The notes beneath the pieces were generated by a model. That model was not told the origin of the DNA, did no database searches, and worked only from the letters and a program-made list of their open reading frames with translations. The position numbers were made by a program, and so were the translations under genes. Shown here piece by piece: positions 17,707 to 28,196 of a stretch of DNA of 64,000 nucleotides; the first letter of the stretch is position 1; each line of letters begins with the position of its first letter. Source of the stretch: Cupriavidus sp. D384 (lineage in GTDB: Bacteria > Pseudomonadota > Gammaproteobacteria > Burkholderiales > Burkholderiaceae); assembly GCF_001652915.1 (NCBI RefSeq), contig NZ_BBQI01000128.1, positions 124,001-188,000 of the forward strand. Reading direction: 5' to 3'.

Positions 17707-18840
17707 CTACGGCGTGAGAAGCACACCCACTTCAATTTGCTGGTTCTGGTCGAATGCGATGGCCGATATCTGGCCGTTGTTGTTGATGCCGGTTGCGCGC
17801 AGGATCGTGAAACCCGGCGTGCCGAGGCTCAGATCGGCATGAAAGCCACCATGCGCCGGGTCAATCAGAAAACCGCGCTCGTTCGAAGTCGAAACAATGG
17901 CACTCGGAGAGCCAATACTCCCCACGATGGCGCCGGCGTCGTTGATTCCCAAGGCCCGGCAAATGACCGGAATCGGAACGGTGGCCGCCGGCGGCGGGAT
18001 GCGAAAGAAGGTCGCGCGCGGATTCAGGGGCGGGACCACTGCGGGATGAACGCCGTCAAACGAGGCGCCCACGACGTCCTTGTTGACATTGAGGTCGGCC
18101 GTGATGGAATGGCGCAGCGTTGGTCCAAGACCACCTGGCAGGGCCTGCAGCAGCGTGATGAAGGGAATTGCCGGCCCCAGAATGTTATTCAGCAGAAAGG
18201 CCTGGGCGACGATGCCCGTGGCATCGTCAATGGCCGCATCCAGGGCGATGTCGCCGTTGTCGTTGAGTGCGCTTGCACTGCCGGGTCTTGGCAAGAAGAC
18301 CGGTCTGAGGTTCAAGGGTACGAACACATCCAGATCGCGCATGGCCAACGGAATGCCTACCGCCGTGCCATCGAGGAAGAACGGGTGCTCGAGCCCCGGG
18401 GCCACTTCCGAGTCACCGACAATATGGCCCGCATTGTTGATGTCATTGGCCCTGCTGCTGCCGAAGAACGTATTGGCGGGAAACCCGAGCGGAGGCGTCG
18501 GCAACAACGTTCCCAAGTCCTTTGGCGCTGTTGCCGCATTGGCCCAGAGCACGGCGCGCGTGCCCTGCGTGGTGCTAGCGGGATTGAAGGCATTGTCGAA
18601 TACGATCGCGTCGCATTGCCCCACGATAGCGCCGGCGTTGTTGACGCGGAGCGCCACGCCCTTGCCGGCACTGGTCGGCAAGGCTTGGAGCTGCCGTCCC
18701 CCGCCCCCGGGTGAAAAGACCCAGGGAAAATCGCCATCCACGTCTCCCACGACGACCCCGCCGTCGTTGAGCCCGAACGCACGCGAGGTTCTGCCGTCCG
18801 GCGAGATCTTCGTCACCGTAAACGAAAAGTGCCCTGGCAT
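17707..18840 (-). CDS. HAF-repeat protein (last gene of giant-protein operon)
   Basis: The 377-residue protein starts at ATG 18840 with AGGAG upstream. It is built of about seven HAF-type repeats, each with a core like LNDGGVVVGD, VNNAGAIVGQ, INNAGHIVGD, INDAGAIVGS or INNNGQISAI followed by a hydrophobic AVLW/AFLL-type strand. Such repeats probably fold as a beta-propeller. No signal peptide is seen, which is unusual since many HAF proteins are exported. It lies 80 bases after the 1082-residue protein's gene on the same strand and probably shares its transcript. Function not known. Confidence 0.8.
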   Translation of the reverse strand: MPGHFSFTVTKISPDGRTSRAFGLNDGGVVVGDVDGDFPWVFSPGGGGRQLQALPTSAGKGVALRVNNAGAIVGQCDAIVFDNAFNPASTTQGTRAVLWANAATAPKDLGTLLPTPPLGFPANTFFGSSRANDINNAGHIVGDSEVAPGLEHPFFLDGTAVGIPLAMRDLDVFVPLNLRPVFLPRPGSASALNDNGDIALDAAIDDATGIVAQAFLLNNILGPAIPFITLLQALPGGLGPTLRHSITADLNVNKDVVGASFDGVHPAVVPPLNPRATFFRIPPPAATVPIPVICRALGINDAGAIVGSIGSPSAIVSTSNERGFLIDPAHGGFHADLSLGTPGFTILRATGINNNGQISAIAFDQNQQIEVGVLLTP

Positions 18841-18920
18841 ATCAACTCCTTTGTCTTGCGTCGCGGGATCGCGACTGCAGGCCCGCCGGCCGTGAACGGG
18901 TACCCGGGCGCCCGACTCGG

Positions 18921-21900
18921 CTACGGGACGGGAATACTGGACACGCCGCCGAGACGATCCAGCGGATCGACGAATGCCACCATCAGGGTCAGCCCTGCCG
19001 CGACGTCGCCCGGCGCGGGAATTTGCGTGGTGAGACTTCCGCCTTCGATACTGGGCCAGGCACCCTCCAGGACGACGCCGCCGGCGTTGCGTATCGGCTC
19101 GATTGGGCCATCGGCCCACTTCGTCCACGCCGCCAGCCTGAAGCGGCCGACGGCTAGCTTGTGCGCCCGGGGCGGGTCATCCACCTGAATCTGCAATACG
19201 AGCGTGTCGGGCGATGGGCCGGGCTGCCGTGCGACATGCATCGCCGCGACGTCCGGCGCCGCCGGCGCGGCTTGTGGCACGTGCATGACCGTGCGTGGGG
19301 CCGATGGCGAACTCTTTGGCCTGGGTTGATCCTGCCTACCGGAGGGGGCCACCGGCACGATCTCGCTCGCCACTTCGTCATAAGCAGCTGGCAGCCGTCG
19401 TTCAGGCGGCATGCGCCACTCCGCCCAATACACGTAGCGCACATAGGGCTCCAGCCCACGCCCCGCGTTGTCGTCGGAAAACGAGGCAACGTAGTGGCCC
19501 GTGGCAGCCGCCCGGACCATCGCGACGGGAATGCCCACCTGTCGCGCGTATATGGGGTCGGGCACCCCGGCAACCGCACGCCGGATGAATGCCACGGGTG
19601 GCTGCGTGCCCCGCTGGCCCGGGTGGAATAGCCCTGGCTCGTCGCGCTTCAATATCACTTCGTCCACCGCGTCGGTGGAAACCGTGAGCGATACCTTGCC
19701 CGTCTGCTGGTCGATGTCAGCATCCAGCCTGGGCGCGGCCGGCCGGCGGCTTTCGGGCACTGCAACCGCGACGATGCCGCACTTGCCAAAGTCCGCTTCC
19801 TCGCCATCCGATCCGAGCGGCACCACACGCACGAACTGCACCGTCTCAAGGCTGCGTGGCAGATGGATGGACAGCCCGGCGCCCCCGCCTTGCGCAACCA
19901 CTGGCGGGTCCGTGAGTAGCCGGAAACGCTTCTTGACGCCTTCCAGGTGGGCCCCTTTCACCGCCACCAGGCCGCGGGACGTGGCCCCCGGCGGATCCTC
20001 CCCAAGCTCTGCTTCGGTGATTTGCATCGCCGCCTGGTCAGCAAGATAGACCCGGTACCGCGAGCCATCCGTCGCGTTCCAACGCAGCTTCAGCTCCACC
20101 TCGGGTGCCGGACCGGGTTCGCTCGACCAGAACAGCCCCACGCCGGTTTTCAGCAACGTGGGCGACCTGAAGTTCCGGACTTCGAATGCCGCGCGTGCCA
20201 CCGCTGACTTGTTGCCTTGCGTATCGGCGTACTGCCCCAGCAGGGAGAAGGTGGTGATGCCGTCCGCGATTGGCGGAATCGGGAGCGTGTGCTCGATGGT
20301 ACCGGGGATGGACACGTCGATCGGTGGATCGTCCAGGGTGCCGATGCCAAGCTGGATCGTAGCAATGTCGAAGGCGCCGGCAGGCAGGTCGTCAAGCCGT
20401 GGGACGACTGTCGCGCTCCCTGCGTGTTCCATCTGCGAAGGCGAGAAGCCATCGGGCTCGGGAAGCCGCGCGGGCACGGCAATCCTGACACTGACCACGC
20501 CGGGCGACGTGCCCGGCAGGATGTCTCCGGCGAGTCTTTCAACGTGGAAGCGCAATACGGGTTCTGGCGGCTGCACACGCGGGGGGGGCGCTGTGGAAAA
20601 GAAGGCCGCCTTTTCCGGGAAGCGGCCAAAGAAATCCGAACCCCATACCGCGAACGCTGTCGGGTTGGTGTCTGCGTCGATGTCGTGATCCGTTTCCAAT
20701 GCCTGCGGTTCCAGGCTGGAAAAGTTCCCGCCTGTCTCGTTGATGCGCGGGCTCGCGTCGCGCTCCTTGCCGAAGAGGCGCGGCGCGGCGCGCGTCAACC
20801 CGTCCAGCCGATCGTTGCGCGACACCCATTGCTGGTCTTCAAGCCTTGCCAACGCACACTGGGACACCAGCGGAAGGTCCTCGAACGCAAAGCTCGCCCG
20901 GTAAAGGCGACTGGGCTGGGTATCACGCAAGCCTTGCCAGCGCACCTGGAAGATCTGCGGGGAAGGGACGGCCGGAGGCAGCCAGGGTGGCACCGGATCA
21001 ATCATCAGCATCAGCGGTGCGATGACCAGACCGTTCCCCATCACCCGAGTCGCCATCTTTTCCACGGCGAGGCCGTAGTCGGCACCGGTCGCAGTACTGA
21101 GCGTCCGGGCATAGACCTTGACGAAATTACTGGTTGGCGTGTGGCCCCTGATGGCCGACAGGTCCAGCCCGTACTGCGAGAACTCATCGACCGACACGGC
21201 GAACAGCCCGAACAATGCCAGCGTCGACCAGCGATTGCCCGGGAGCGAGTCGATACGGTCGGCAAGGCCCAGGTACCGTGCAACGCCGGGATCGGCTGCC
21301 GCAAGCTGCAGCGTGCCCAGCCGGTCCAGCTCGACGTGCTGCGGCCGGTCCCCGGCGGGGGTGGTGCCGATGGCTAGCATGCGCTCCCGTTGTTCCCAGG
21401 GTGGTGGCTTTTTGGTGCTGACCAGCCGCTCGATCAGCGCGTCGAAGCCGCCCTCCACATGCAGCGAGCGTAGCGAGGCGATGACACGCTCGATTTCATC
21501 GCCGGCCGAAACGCTTTCGAGGTTGCCAAACGGGCGGTCCATCGGATTCATGCGCAACGGCGCACCGCGCTCCACCCTGAGCATCCCCGCCTCACGATCC
21601 TGGATGCCCAGGTACCAGGGAAAATCGCCCTTGATCGGCAATGCCAGCGTCGCCAGGATCGATTCGCGGTCGAACTGCAGTTCCTCGACAATGGCCAGGG
21701 GAATCATCCGCTGGATGATGCGCAAGGTTCCCGCCCCCCAAACCTTCAGCTTGTGGAAAAGCGGTCCTGAAAATACGAACGGACCCTGATCGCGCACGCA
21801 GATGGTGCGGCCGTGCTGATCAAGCATCGCCGCCGCTTTGATGGTGCCTGCGCCCTCGTCGATCTCGATAGAGGACGTCATGAGGTTTGGCGGGTCCGAC

Positions 21901-22169
21901 AGCAGCAATGTGACCTCGAGGACGCCATCGTCACCAAATTGCGAAGGCGTTGGCTGGCCCTTCGAGTCCTGCGTGAAAAGCCTGCACGCGCGTCGCTCGC
22001 CCTGGAGATCCAGTCCCCTGACGATCAGCGGGCCGACCGGAAAGCTCGCGCCCAGGCCGGAAAAAACCCGCAGATGCGTGCCCGCCTGCAGGTCCTTGTC
22101 GCCGTCCGGCTGCACGGCGAAGGAGAACGCCGAAAGTACTTCGGACGGTGCTCGGATCGATGGCATCAA
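18921..22169 (-). CDS. Large beta-rich protein of unknown function (1082 aa)
   Basis: No family is recognised with confidence. The protein has no signal peptide and no membrane segment. Residues 1-180 are a beta-rich domain (VLSAFSFAVQPDGDKDLQAG); the middle contains LYRASFAFEDLPLVSQCALA. From about residue 560 there are several fibronectin-III-like segments (GLFWSSEPGPAPEVELKLRW, ...RYRVYLADQAAM; APRLDADIDQQTGKVSLTV; PYVRYVYWAEWRMPPERRLP), then a Pro-rich linker (PRPKSSPSAPRTVMHVPQAA) and a terminal beta domain. Its ATG overlaps the end of the 1796-residue gene by 4 bases, so the two products are probably made together and may interact. Confidence 0.78.
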   Translation of the reverse strand: MMPSIRAPSEVLSAFSFAVQPDGDKDLQAGTHLRVFSGLGASFPVGPLIVRGLDLQGERRACRLFTQDSKGQPTPSQFGDDGVLEVTLLLSDPPNLMTSSIEIDEGAGTIKAAAMLDQHGRTICVRDQGPFVFSGPLFHKLKVWGAGTLRIIQRMIPLAIVEELQFDRESILATLALPIKGDFPWYLGIQDREAGMLRVERGAPLRMNPMDRPFGNLESVSAGDEIERVIASLRSLHVEGGFDALIERLVSTKKPPPWEQRERMLAIGTTPAGDRPQHVELDRLGTLQLAAADPGVARYLGLADRIDSLPGNRWSTLALFGLFAVSVDEFSQYGLDLSAIRGHTPTSNFVKVYARTLSTATGADYGLAVEKMATRVMGNGLVIAPLMLMIDPVPPWLPPAVPSPQIFQVRWQGLRDTQPSRLYRASFAFEDLPLVSQCALARLEDQQWVSRNDRLDGLTRAAPRLFGKERDASPRINETGGNFSSLEPQALETDHDIDADTNPTAFAVWGSDFFGRFPEKAAFFSTAPPPRVQPPEPVLRFHVERLAGDILPGTSPGVVSVRIAVPARLPEPDGFSPSQMEHAGSATVVPRLDDLPAGAFDIATIQLGIGTLDDPPIDVSIPGTIEHTLPIPPIADGITTFSLLGQYADTQGNKSAVARAAFEVRNFRSPTLLKTGVGLFWSSEPGPAPEVELKLRWNATDGSRYRVYLADQAAMQITEAELGEDPPGATSRGLVAVKGAHLEGVKKRFRLLTDPPVVAQGGGAGLSIHLPRSLETVQFVRVVPLGSDGEEADFGKCGIVAVAVPESRRPAAPRLDADIDQQTGKVSLTVSTDAVDEVILKRDEPGLFHPGQRGTQPPVAFIRRAVAGVPDPIYARQVGIPVAMVRAAATGHYVASFSDDNAGRGLEPYVRYVYWAEWRMPPERRLPAAYDEVASEIVPVAPSGRQDQPRPKSSPSAPRTVMHVPQAAPAAPDVAAMHVARQPGPSPDTLVLQIQVDDPPRAHKLAVGRFRLAAWTKWADGPIEPIRNAGGVVLEGAWPSIEGGSLTTQIPAPGDVAAGLTLMVAFVDPLDRLGGVSSIPVP

Positions 22170-25100
22170 GGGTCCTCCGCAAAGCCGGGTGCCTCCGGCA
22201 ACATCACCCTGGCCACGTGTTGCTGCCTGGACCGGAGCACGAGGAATGCCTGCTGCGGCGGTGCCGGTACCGCAAAAGGCGACGACGTCAGAAACAGCAG
22301 CCGGGAACCTGAACGATCGCGCCGGCGAATGTCGAACGCCACCGGCGGCCCGCCTTCGAGCGTCAGCGCCGCGCCGTCGAACGCCAGCCGTCCCGTCCGG
22401 TGGATGGGCTCGGGCGACTCCAGCATCAAGCCGGCAAAGTGCCAGGCGCCCATCTGGTGCCGTATCCAGATGCGGCTTTGCCGTGGCGCTTCCGCGACCG
22501 GCCAGCCGTCCAGACCGAGGCTGGTAAGCGCACTCTGGAAGGCCTGGTCATCGTCATCGATCACCGCGCCGCCACCAATGACCGCGCCGACAACCGCAAG
22601 GTCACCGGCCAGTACGTCCTTGGGTGGCATGGCCACCGGTGCGATCACCTGCCAACCCAGAGATGAAAGCATGTCTTCCGGCGTGCGCCACCGAGACGTC
22701 TTGAACGTGACGCCGGGCAGGCGCCCCGTCGGGTTGCCATCCACATTGGCCGTGACATAGACCTCATACCAGGCCTCTGGATCGAGCGTGGTGGCGGCGG
22801 TTGCCGTGGCGCCCGGCAAGGGTTGCGCGCACGGCGCGGCAATGATTGCGTCGAACCTGACCTGGTCGACTGGCGACAGGAATTCCCGCAGCTTGCCGAA
22901 GCTCCAGACCGGCGCCAGCAGGATTGGCCGCGCATGCGGCTCGCCTGGTCTGTCAATGCGCCTCACCGCGGTCGAGACGGCAAAACCGTAGCTATTGGCA
23001 AGGGCCGGTACGTGGCTTTGCGTGAAGTGAGCCGCGATGGGGTCGTCGCGAAATCGGCATTGTTCACTCTGGCCCGGTTCGTAGCCAGCGAGGTAGCGCT
23101 CCAGCATCTGCGGCACGAACACGTTCTGCCGCTTGAAGAGAAAGTCTGCGAAGCCCTTCTTGCCGCTGACGAGCTGCACGCTTTCCTGCTTCCTGGCCGT
23201 GCCGAAGAACAGTTGCCGCAGTGTCGGCGTGTTCGCCCCGGCCGTGCCCGGCGGCTGGTAGCTCGCCTGATCCAGGCGTGAGTCCGCGGGCGTATTCTGC
23301 CCCGCATCGTACCGTTCGCCAGACCACAGCATGTCGATGTCGAGCCGGTAGATGCGCCCGGGCTGGAGAATGGTTCGTCGGTGCAGTTCCAGCGGCAGCA
23401 TCGTCAGCTTCGGGCCGTCTTGCCTGGCCCGGCTCAACTGTTCGGCAAGGTCGTCGATGGCGGCGCGCGCCTGGGCAGCGGCCTCGGCGGCGACGCTCGA
23501 CATGCCGCGCAGGCCAAGCACCGCGATCGTGGCACTGATTGGCCAGTCGACGATCACTCGATTTGTCGCCAAGGCGCCGGGCTGTGCAAAGCTGAAAACG
23601 TCGCGATCGTCCACCGTGCCAAGAAACTTGGGACCTTCCCAGGTGGCGCCCGTGGCACTCTTTACCGAGACGCCTGCGAACCGGTTCCCATGCTCGAATA
23701 TGCGGCGGTCTCCAGACATCACAAGCAGACCTTGCGTGATGGTTTCGGGCAGGTCCAGGTGCAGGCGCTGTTCGACGAACGTGCCGGATTCCATCAGTTC
23801 CGCGAGTTTCAGGTCGGGGGGCACCCCAAGCGTCGGCGCGACAATGGCGCCGTCGAAGCTCCGCTCAAGCCCCAGGTCTTGCGGCGCTTCGAATCTCACC
23901 AGCCGCGCGGCGCTCAATGAGAAACCGGGATGCGTGCCATAAGCGCGGTCGAGCGGTGTCTCGTTGCCGTTCTCGTTTATTCCGAAGTGATGCATCTCGG
24001 CTTCGACCCGGCTCCATAGCGGGTCGTTGCCGGACGGTGACTGCGGCAAGTGGTAGCCGCCGGTCAGTCGCCGCGCCAGGTAGCCGATGGCCCACGCCGG
24101 GCGTGCCTCCGGGCGGGCCGTGCAGAAGTCGGTGGTGGTGCCGATCGGGTTGCCAATGTCCTTGCCGGCATCTGCGCGACGGTTGACCCACAGGTCCCCC
24201 ACCGTGCTGAACAGCAGCAGCTCCGTGGCGTCCGTCGCGCCGCGCGGCACCTGCCAGCGCGCCGGCAACCGTGTGCCGACCCGCGTGCCGCCCACCCGGG
24301 GATCGACCTCGTCGGTGACATCGAACAACGCCACGTCCTTGAGCTGCCACCAGTAGCGCAGCAGTTCCGACCCGATGCGTTTGCCGGCGTATGGCTTGCC
24401 CGGGCCATTTACGCCGAAGAACTGGTCATCTGCACCGGGTAGCACGTCCGGGGCGAATGCGAATGGGATGGAGATCAGCACATCCGGCCAGACGCGAACC
24501 TCGTCGGTGACGTTCTCCGGGTCCTCGACAAGGTGGCCGATGACACGATAGCTGTCGTCGGTCAGCACCGGAGTCGACCCGACCCGCCGCCGCTCGTTCT
24601 GGAATGACTCGTACCTGTCGAGCGGGTGTTGATCCGCGGGCGGCAGGAACGGCTTTGCTTCATCGCCGCCGAAGGTGATGGTCACCGAACCCTCGATATC
24701 GAAGAAGAAGAGCTCGATACGGCCGGTGACACGAACCCATAGATAGACGTCGTCCGCCACGGCAATGAACTTCGCGTCGGCGCTTACGCCAAGCGCGAAC
24801 GGCCCCAGGTGCAGTGCCCCGTTGGCCCCGCCCAGACCGGCAAAGGTCAGCGGGCTGGGCACGAGCAGCAGATCCAGGCCCAGATAGAGTTGCGCCCAGG
24901 CGATGGGCCGCAGCCCGAAATTCTGATGAACCGAAAATCCGACGGCGATGACAAAGCCGTGGTCGTAGTCGATGAACGGCGCCTGCACGGGCCAGCGCAG
25001 GATGCCCTTGCCGCGAACCATCAGGTATGCGTCGGCGCCGAATCCGAGGATGTCCGGCAATACCTTGAGCGACACGGGGCCGATCTTGCGACCCTGCCCG

Positions 25101-27556
25101 TCGTAGCCGTCGGCACCCAGATAGGTGTACCAGTCGCTCGTATCGCCCGCCACGGGATAGTGGCCAACCAGCGGCAGCCGGATCTCCAGCAACGGCTTGA
25201 AATCGATCGAGCCGATCACCGCAAAATCCACGGCGCGCGCATCGACCCCGATAAAGCCCAGGCAACTCACGCCGCGAACCGGCGGGAAACTTGGATCGGT
25301 GATTTTCGGCCGTGGACGCATCACGCTGCCATTGAGCGCGCCACGCACCGAGACGTCGGGGACGGTGATCAGGATCTCGGCCTTCGCCCCGAAGGTGAAG
25401 CCAAGATCGGGCAACGTGCCCACCGCGGCACCGATGCCGAACAACATGTTGCCCGCGGCCACGGTGAAGTCTTCCGCATGCTCATGGCGCCACTGCAGTT
25501 GCCGCAGCACCGGATCGCCTTCGCCGCTCAGCTTGGGCCGGGCGGCCACACCGAACATCCCGGAGACACCAAACAGCCCGAGTCCGGAGTTGGCCAGTGG
25601 CAGCGGTGCCGGCAACTCCGCCGCGAGCGCCAGGAACACCATTGGATCGCTGTAGATCACCGTTGCGTCGGCATTGAACTGGATCGGCACGATTGCCGCG
25701 GCAATGTGTGCCTCGAAACCGCCCGGAATCAGATGCAACGCTCCCCGGCCCGCGATCACGCCCGGCAGGTCGATGCCCACGGCAATACCGGTGAGGGTGA
25801 CGACAGGATGCCCATCCTTGAGCGTGCCCCGTATGGTGACGCCCGAGACCTTGACCGGCCCCAGGTTGAGCCGGAAGCGCAGGTCAACCTCGATCCAGGC
25901 CGACCCTCGGCCCGACCGGCTGCCGACAACGTCGAACAATTGTTCGAAGCCATCGAGTTGCCAGGCGCCGGGATTCTCGATTTCCATCTCAGCCCGGTCG
26001 TAGTCGAGATCGAACATGCCGAGCCCTGACTTGCGCATGTCGATCGTCATCGCGACGCGACGCACCCGGATGCGCATGGGCTGGTCGGGCACCATGCTGA
26101 CTGACAGCCCTCCGCCTGGCACGCCGAGCGCCGTGACGCGAACGGCCACCGAGTAATCGAGGTTCAGCGAGATCCGTTCGCCGACTGGCAGACCATGCCC
26201 CGTGGACTCGATTTCGGCACCGTGCAGCACGAAGCGGCTGGCTGGCTCGAACAACGACGACAGGGCTGCGCCGGCCGCGGCGATGGCCGCCAAGTGGTAC
26301 TTGCCGCCATCGTTCTGAACGTCACCATTGGCAATCAGTGAGGTCGCCATCGCCGCCGCCGTGTTGAACACCTTGGCGGGCGCCAACGCCCCGGCATTGT
26401 CATCGGTCTGTACCATGACCAGCCCCGCCGGACCCTGCGACGAAAGCCCCAGCGTCATCCGCATATTGCCCGGGTCGTTGGCCGGATCGCGCGCGAACGT
26501 AGCCGTCACGCGAACCGGTTCGCCGGCCAGGAAGGTGAGATCCCCCAACTGTTCGAGTGGCACGGACCGGCCGTTGAGAGGCAGGTCCATGCTGGCCGAA
26601 ATCAACGTTGGGACCAGTCCCGAGAATCCCCTGGCGGTTGGATCAATGCATTCGATCCGGATGCTGAAGCCTGGTCGCGCCGAGGCTTGCTCGATCGCCG
26701 CCTTTGGCGGCACCTTGGTTTCCATCACAAGCTGGATGCCACCGGGGCCGGTGGGAATGGCCAGGTATCCCTTGATCGGCTGCCCGCCAAAAAAGGGCAC
26801 GTCGCGAGGCAGGTAGAAGTCCAGTTGCCGCGCCAGTATCCCGCGCCAGGTCTTGTTGTCCGCGTCGATGTGATCGAGTGGAGGAGACAGTGCGGGCGCG
26901 CCGCTCCCAGGGCCAGCATGTTCCTGGCTGTCGTCGATGACCAGGGCGGGACAGTGAAAGCCGATGCTGGTGTCGCCAAACACCACCGCCGGCGTGTCGA
27001 AGCCGACTGTCACGATCCCTTCGGTGGAGTCGGTGTCCGGCGTAAAGCGGAGGCTGGCTGGCTTCTCGGGGGTGCCCTGGATCAGCAGTGAAGGTGCCAA
27101 TTGCGAGCCTGCTTCTTCCGCCCGGCTGACCAGCACGGCCGGTTTCCCCGTGGAGGTGAGGCTCGCTTCGCCGGTGGCGGCATCGGTCACGATGTTGGCG
27201 CCCGTGAAGGCAAATCCGGGGAGCCGCTCGACGAACTTGAAGACGGCGTGCACGCGATCTTCTTCGGAGAGGATCAGCCAGAACCAGAACGATGTTGGAT
27301 TCTGCTCGGGCTCAAGCTTCAGCTTGAACGGTATCTTGCCCAACTGCTCAGTCGGCAGCGCCAGATGAAAATCGAATCCGGGGATAGGGCTCTTGTTCTG
27401 GTCGAGGTCGATTTCGACTTCGCCCTTGAAAATGCCGCCGCCCAGTGGGGTGGGCGCGGGGTTGGGATTGAGAATCGACAGGAGCAGGTCGATTTCGCTG
27501 GGCAACACGACGTGATCCAGCACGCGCGCTTGCTGCAGGAACGCCCTTACCGACAT
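22166..27556 (-). CDS. Giant beta-rich protein of unknown function (1796 aa)
   Basis: This is the first gene of the operon, ATG at 27556 with GGAG 6-8 bases upstream. The protein has no signal peptide. Residues 1-560 are a series of beta domains (FKGEVEIDLDQNKSPIPGFD; PFFGGQPIKGYLAIPTGPGG). Residues 560-1000 are long runs of alternating hydrophobic/glycine strands (SGLGLFGVSGMFGVAARP; GVSADAKFIAVADDVYLWV; GRIELFFFDIEGSVTITFG) that recall the DUF6603 type of large bacterial protein; I hold this at low confidence. The last 750 residues are mixed alpha/beta with WYEVYVTANVDG near the end. No catalytic motif was recognised. It forms an operon with the 1082-residue and HAF-repeat genes. Confidence 0.8.
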   Translation of the reverse strand: MSVRAFLQQARVLDHVVLPSEIDLLLSILNPNPAPTPLGGGIFKGEVEIDLDQNKSPIPGFDFHLALPTEQLGKIPFKLKLEPEQNPTSFWFWLILSEEDRVHAVFKFVERLPGFAFTGANIVTDAATGEASLTSTGKPAVLVSRAEEAGSQLAPSLLIQGTPEKPASLRFTPDTDSTEGIVTVGFDTPAVVFGDTSIGFHCPALVIDDSQEHAGPGSGAPALSPPLDHIDADNKTWRGILARQLDFYLPRDVPFFGGQPIKGYLAIPTGPGGIQLVMETKVPPKAAIEQASARPGFSIRIECIDPTARGFSGLVPTLISASMDLPLNGRSVPLEQLGDLTFLAGEPVRVTATFARDPANDPGNMRMTLGLSSQGPAGLVMVQTDDNAGALAPAKVFNTAAAMATSLIANGDVQNDGGKYHLAAIAAAGAALSSLFEPASRFVLHGAEIESTGHGLPVGERISLNLDYSVAVRVTALGVPGGGLSVSMVPDQPMRIRVRRVAMTIDMRKSGLGMFDLDYDRAEMEIENPGAWQLDGFEQLFDVVGSRSGRGSAWIEVDLRFRLNLGPVKVSGVTIRGTLKDGHPVVTLTGIAVGIDLPGVIAGRGALHLIPGGFEAHIAAAIVPIQFNADATVIYSDPMVFLALAAELPAPLPLANSGLGLFGVSGMFGVAARPKLSGEGDPVLRQLQWRHEHAEDFTVAAGNMLFGIGAAVGTLPDLGFTFGAKAEILITVPDVSVRGALNGSVMRPRPKITDPSFPPVRGVSCLGFIGVDARAVDFAVIGSIDFKPLLEIRLPLVGHYPVAGDTSDWYTYLGADGYDGQGRKIGPVSLKVLPDILGFGADAYLMVRGKGILRWPVQAPFIDYDHGFVIAVGFSVHQNFGLRPIAWAQLYLGLDLLLVPSPLTFAGLGGANGALHLGPFALGVSADAKFIAVADDVYLWVRVTGRIELFFFDIEGSVTITFGGDEAKPFLPPADQHPLDRYESFQNERRRVGSTPVLTDDSYRVIGHLVEDPENVTDEVRVWPDVLISIPFAFAPDVLPGADDQFFGVNGPGKPYAGKRIGSELLRYWWQLKDVALFDVTDEVDPRVGGTRVGTRLPARWQVPRGATDATELLLFSTVGDLWVNRRADAGKDIGNPIGTTTDFCTARPEARPAWAIGYLARRLTGGYHLPQSPSGNDPLWSRVEAEMHHFGINENGNETPLDRAYGTHPGFSLSAARLVRFEAPQDLGLERSFDGAIVAPTLGVPPDLKLAELMESGTFVEQRLHLDLPETITQGLLVMSGDRRIFEHGNRFAGVSVKSATGATWEGPKFLGTVDDRDVFSFAQPGALATNRVIVDWPISATIAVLGLRGMSSVAAEAAAQARAAIDDLAEQLSRARQDGPKLTMLPLELHRRTILQPGRIYRLDIDMLWSGERYDAGQNTPADSRLDQASYQPPGTAGANTPTLRQLFFGTARKQESVQLVSGKKGFADFLFKRQNVFVPQMLERYLAGYEPGQSEQCRFRDDPIAAHFTQSHVPALANSYGFAVSTAVRRIDRPGEPHARPILLAPVWSFGKLREFLSPVDQVRFDAIIAAPCAQPLPGATATAATTLDPEAWYEVYVTANVDGNPTGRLPGVTFKTSRWRTPEDMLSSLGWQVIAPVAMPPKDVLAGDLAVVGAVIGGGAVIDDDDQAFQSALTSLGLDGWPVAEAPRQSRIWIRHQMGAWHFAGLMLESPEPIHRTGRLAFDGAALTLEGGPPVAFDIRRRDRSGSRLLFLTSSPFAVPAPPQQAFLVLRSRQQHVARVMLPEAPGFAEDP

Positions 27557-28196
27557 GGCTGGCTCCGGGATACGCGGTTACTGACACGGACGCCACCGGT
27601 TGACGGATGCCGGCGGCCAACGGCCGGGCGTCCGGAACTGCGGAACGGGAAGGCATGGATCGCGCGCACGGCAGGACACCGCGTCCCACGCGCGCCAGAG
27701 ATGACGTCGCCTGATGTCGTGCCCTGTTTCATCGCAGGCGCCCCTCGGCAGCTTGTTATTTTTCATCTTGCACGAGGCGCACGCGCGGGCGGGCCACAGG
27801 CAATGAGTGGAGCGTAGAGGAGCGCAACAAAAACGCAAATGCATGCCGCTTTCGACAGATCTGCACCAAGTTTTTATGGCGTTCGTCAGTCCGGCATTGT
27901 TGTCATACCGTCATCACGAACGGCTCCATAGGTGGATCTGACTTCACCGGAATGGGGTGATCGCCAAGAGATGTGTAGCGGTTATAACGTAGTTGAAGAC
28001 TACGTTGCGGCGTACGACGCTCCGCATGAACGCCGCGCCCTCCCCTGCCACCGCTGAATGGCAGGCCAAGGCTCCTTGTTGTGGGAAAGGAAGGGGAATT
28101 GATGAAACCCCTGCGGCGCATATTGGCGCGGCTAGGGGCCGGTCTCCGGGTACCCGCCGCCGACTGCCACAATCTGACGCGGACATAATGGCGGAA
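27557..28196. other. Intergenic region with one inverted repeat
   Basis: This 640-base gap lies upstream of the giant-protein operon and downstream of the outer-membrane protein gene. Short frames here lack family character. AACGTAGT (27986-27993) and ACTACGTT (27999-28006) form a perfect inverted repeat with a 5-base loop, a possible terminator of the upstream gene or an operator. The operon promoter should lie here, but I could not pick it with confidence. Confidence 0.4.

Noticed and set aside
24809..26029. 406-codon plus-strand frame inside the giant gene
   Set aside because: Antisense frame with Arg/His/Gln-rich composition; the minus-strand frame is open for 1796 codons with a ribosome site.
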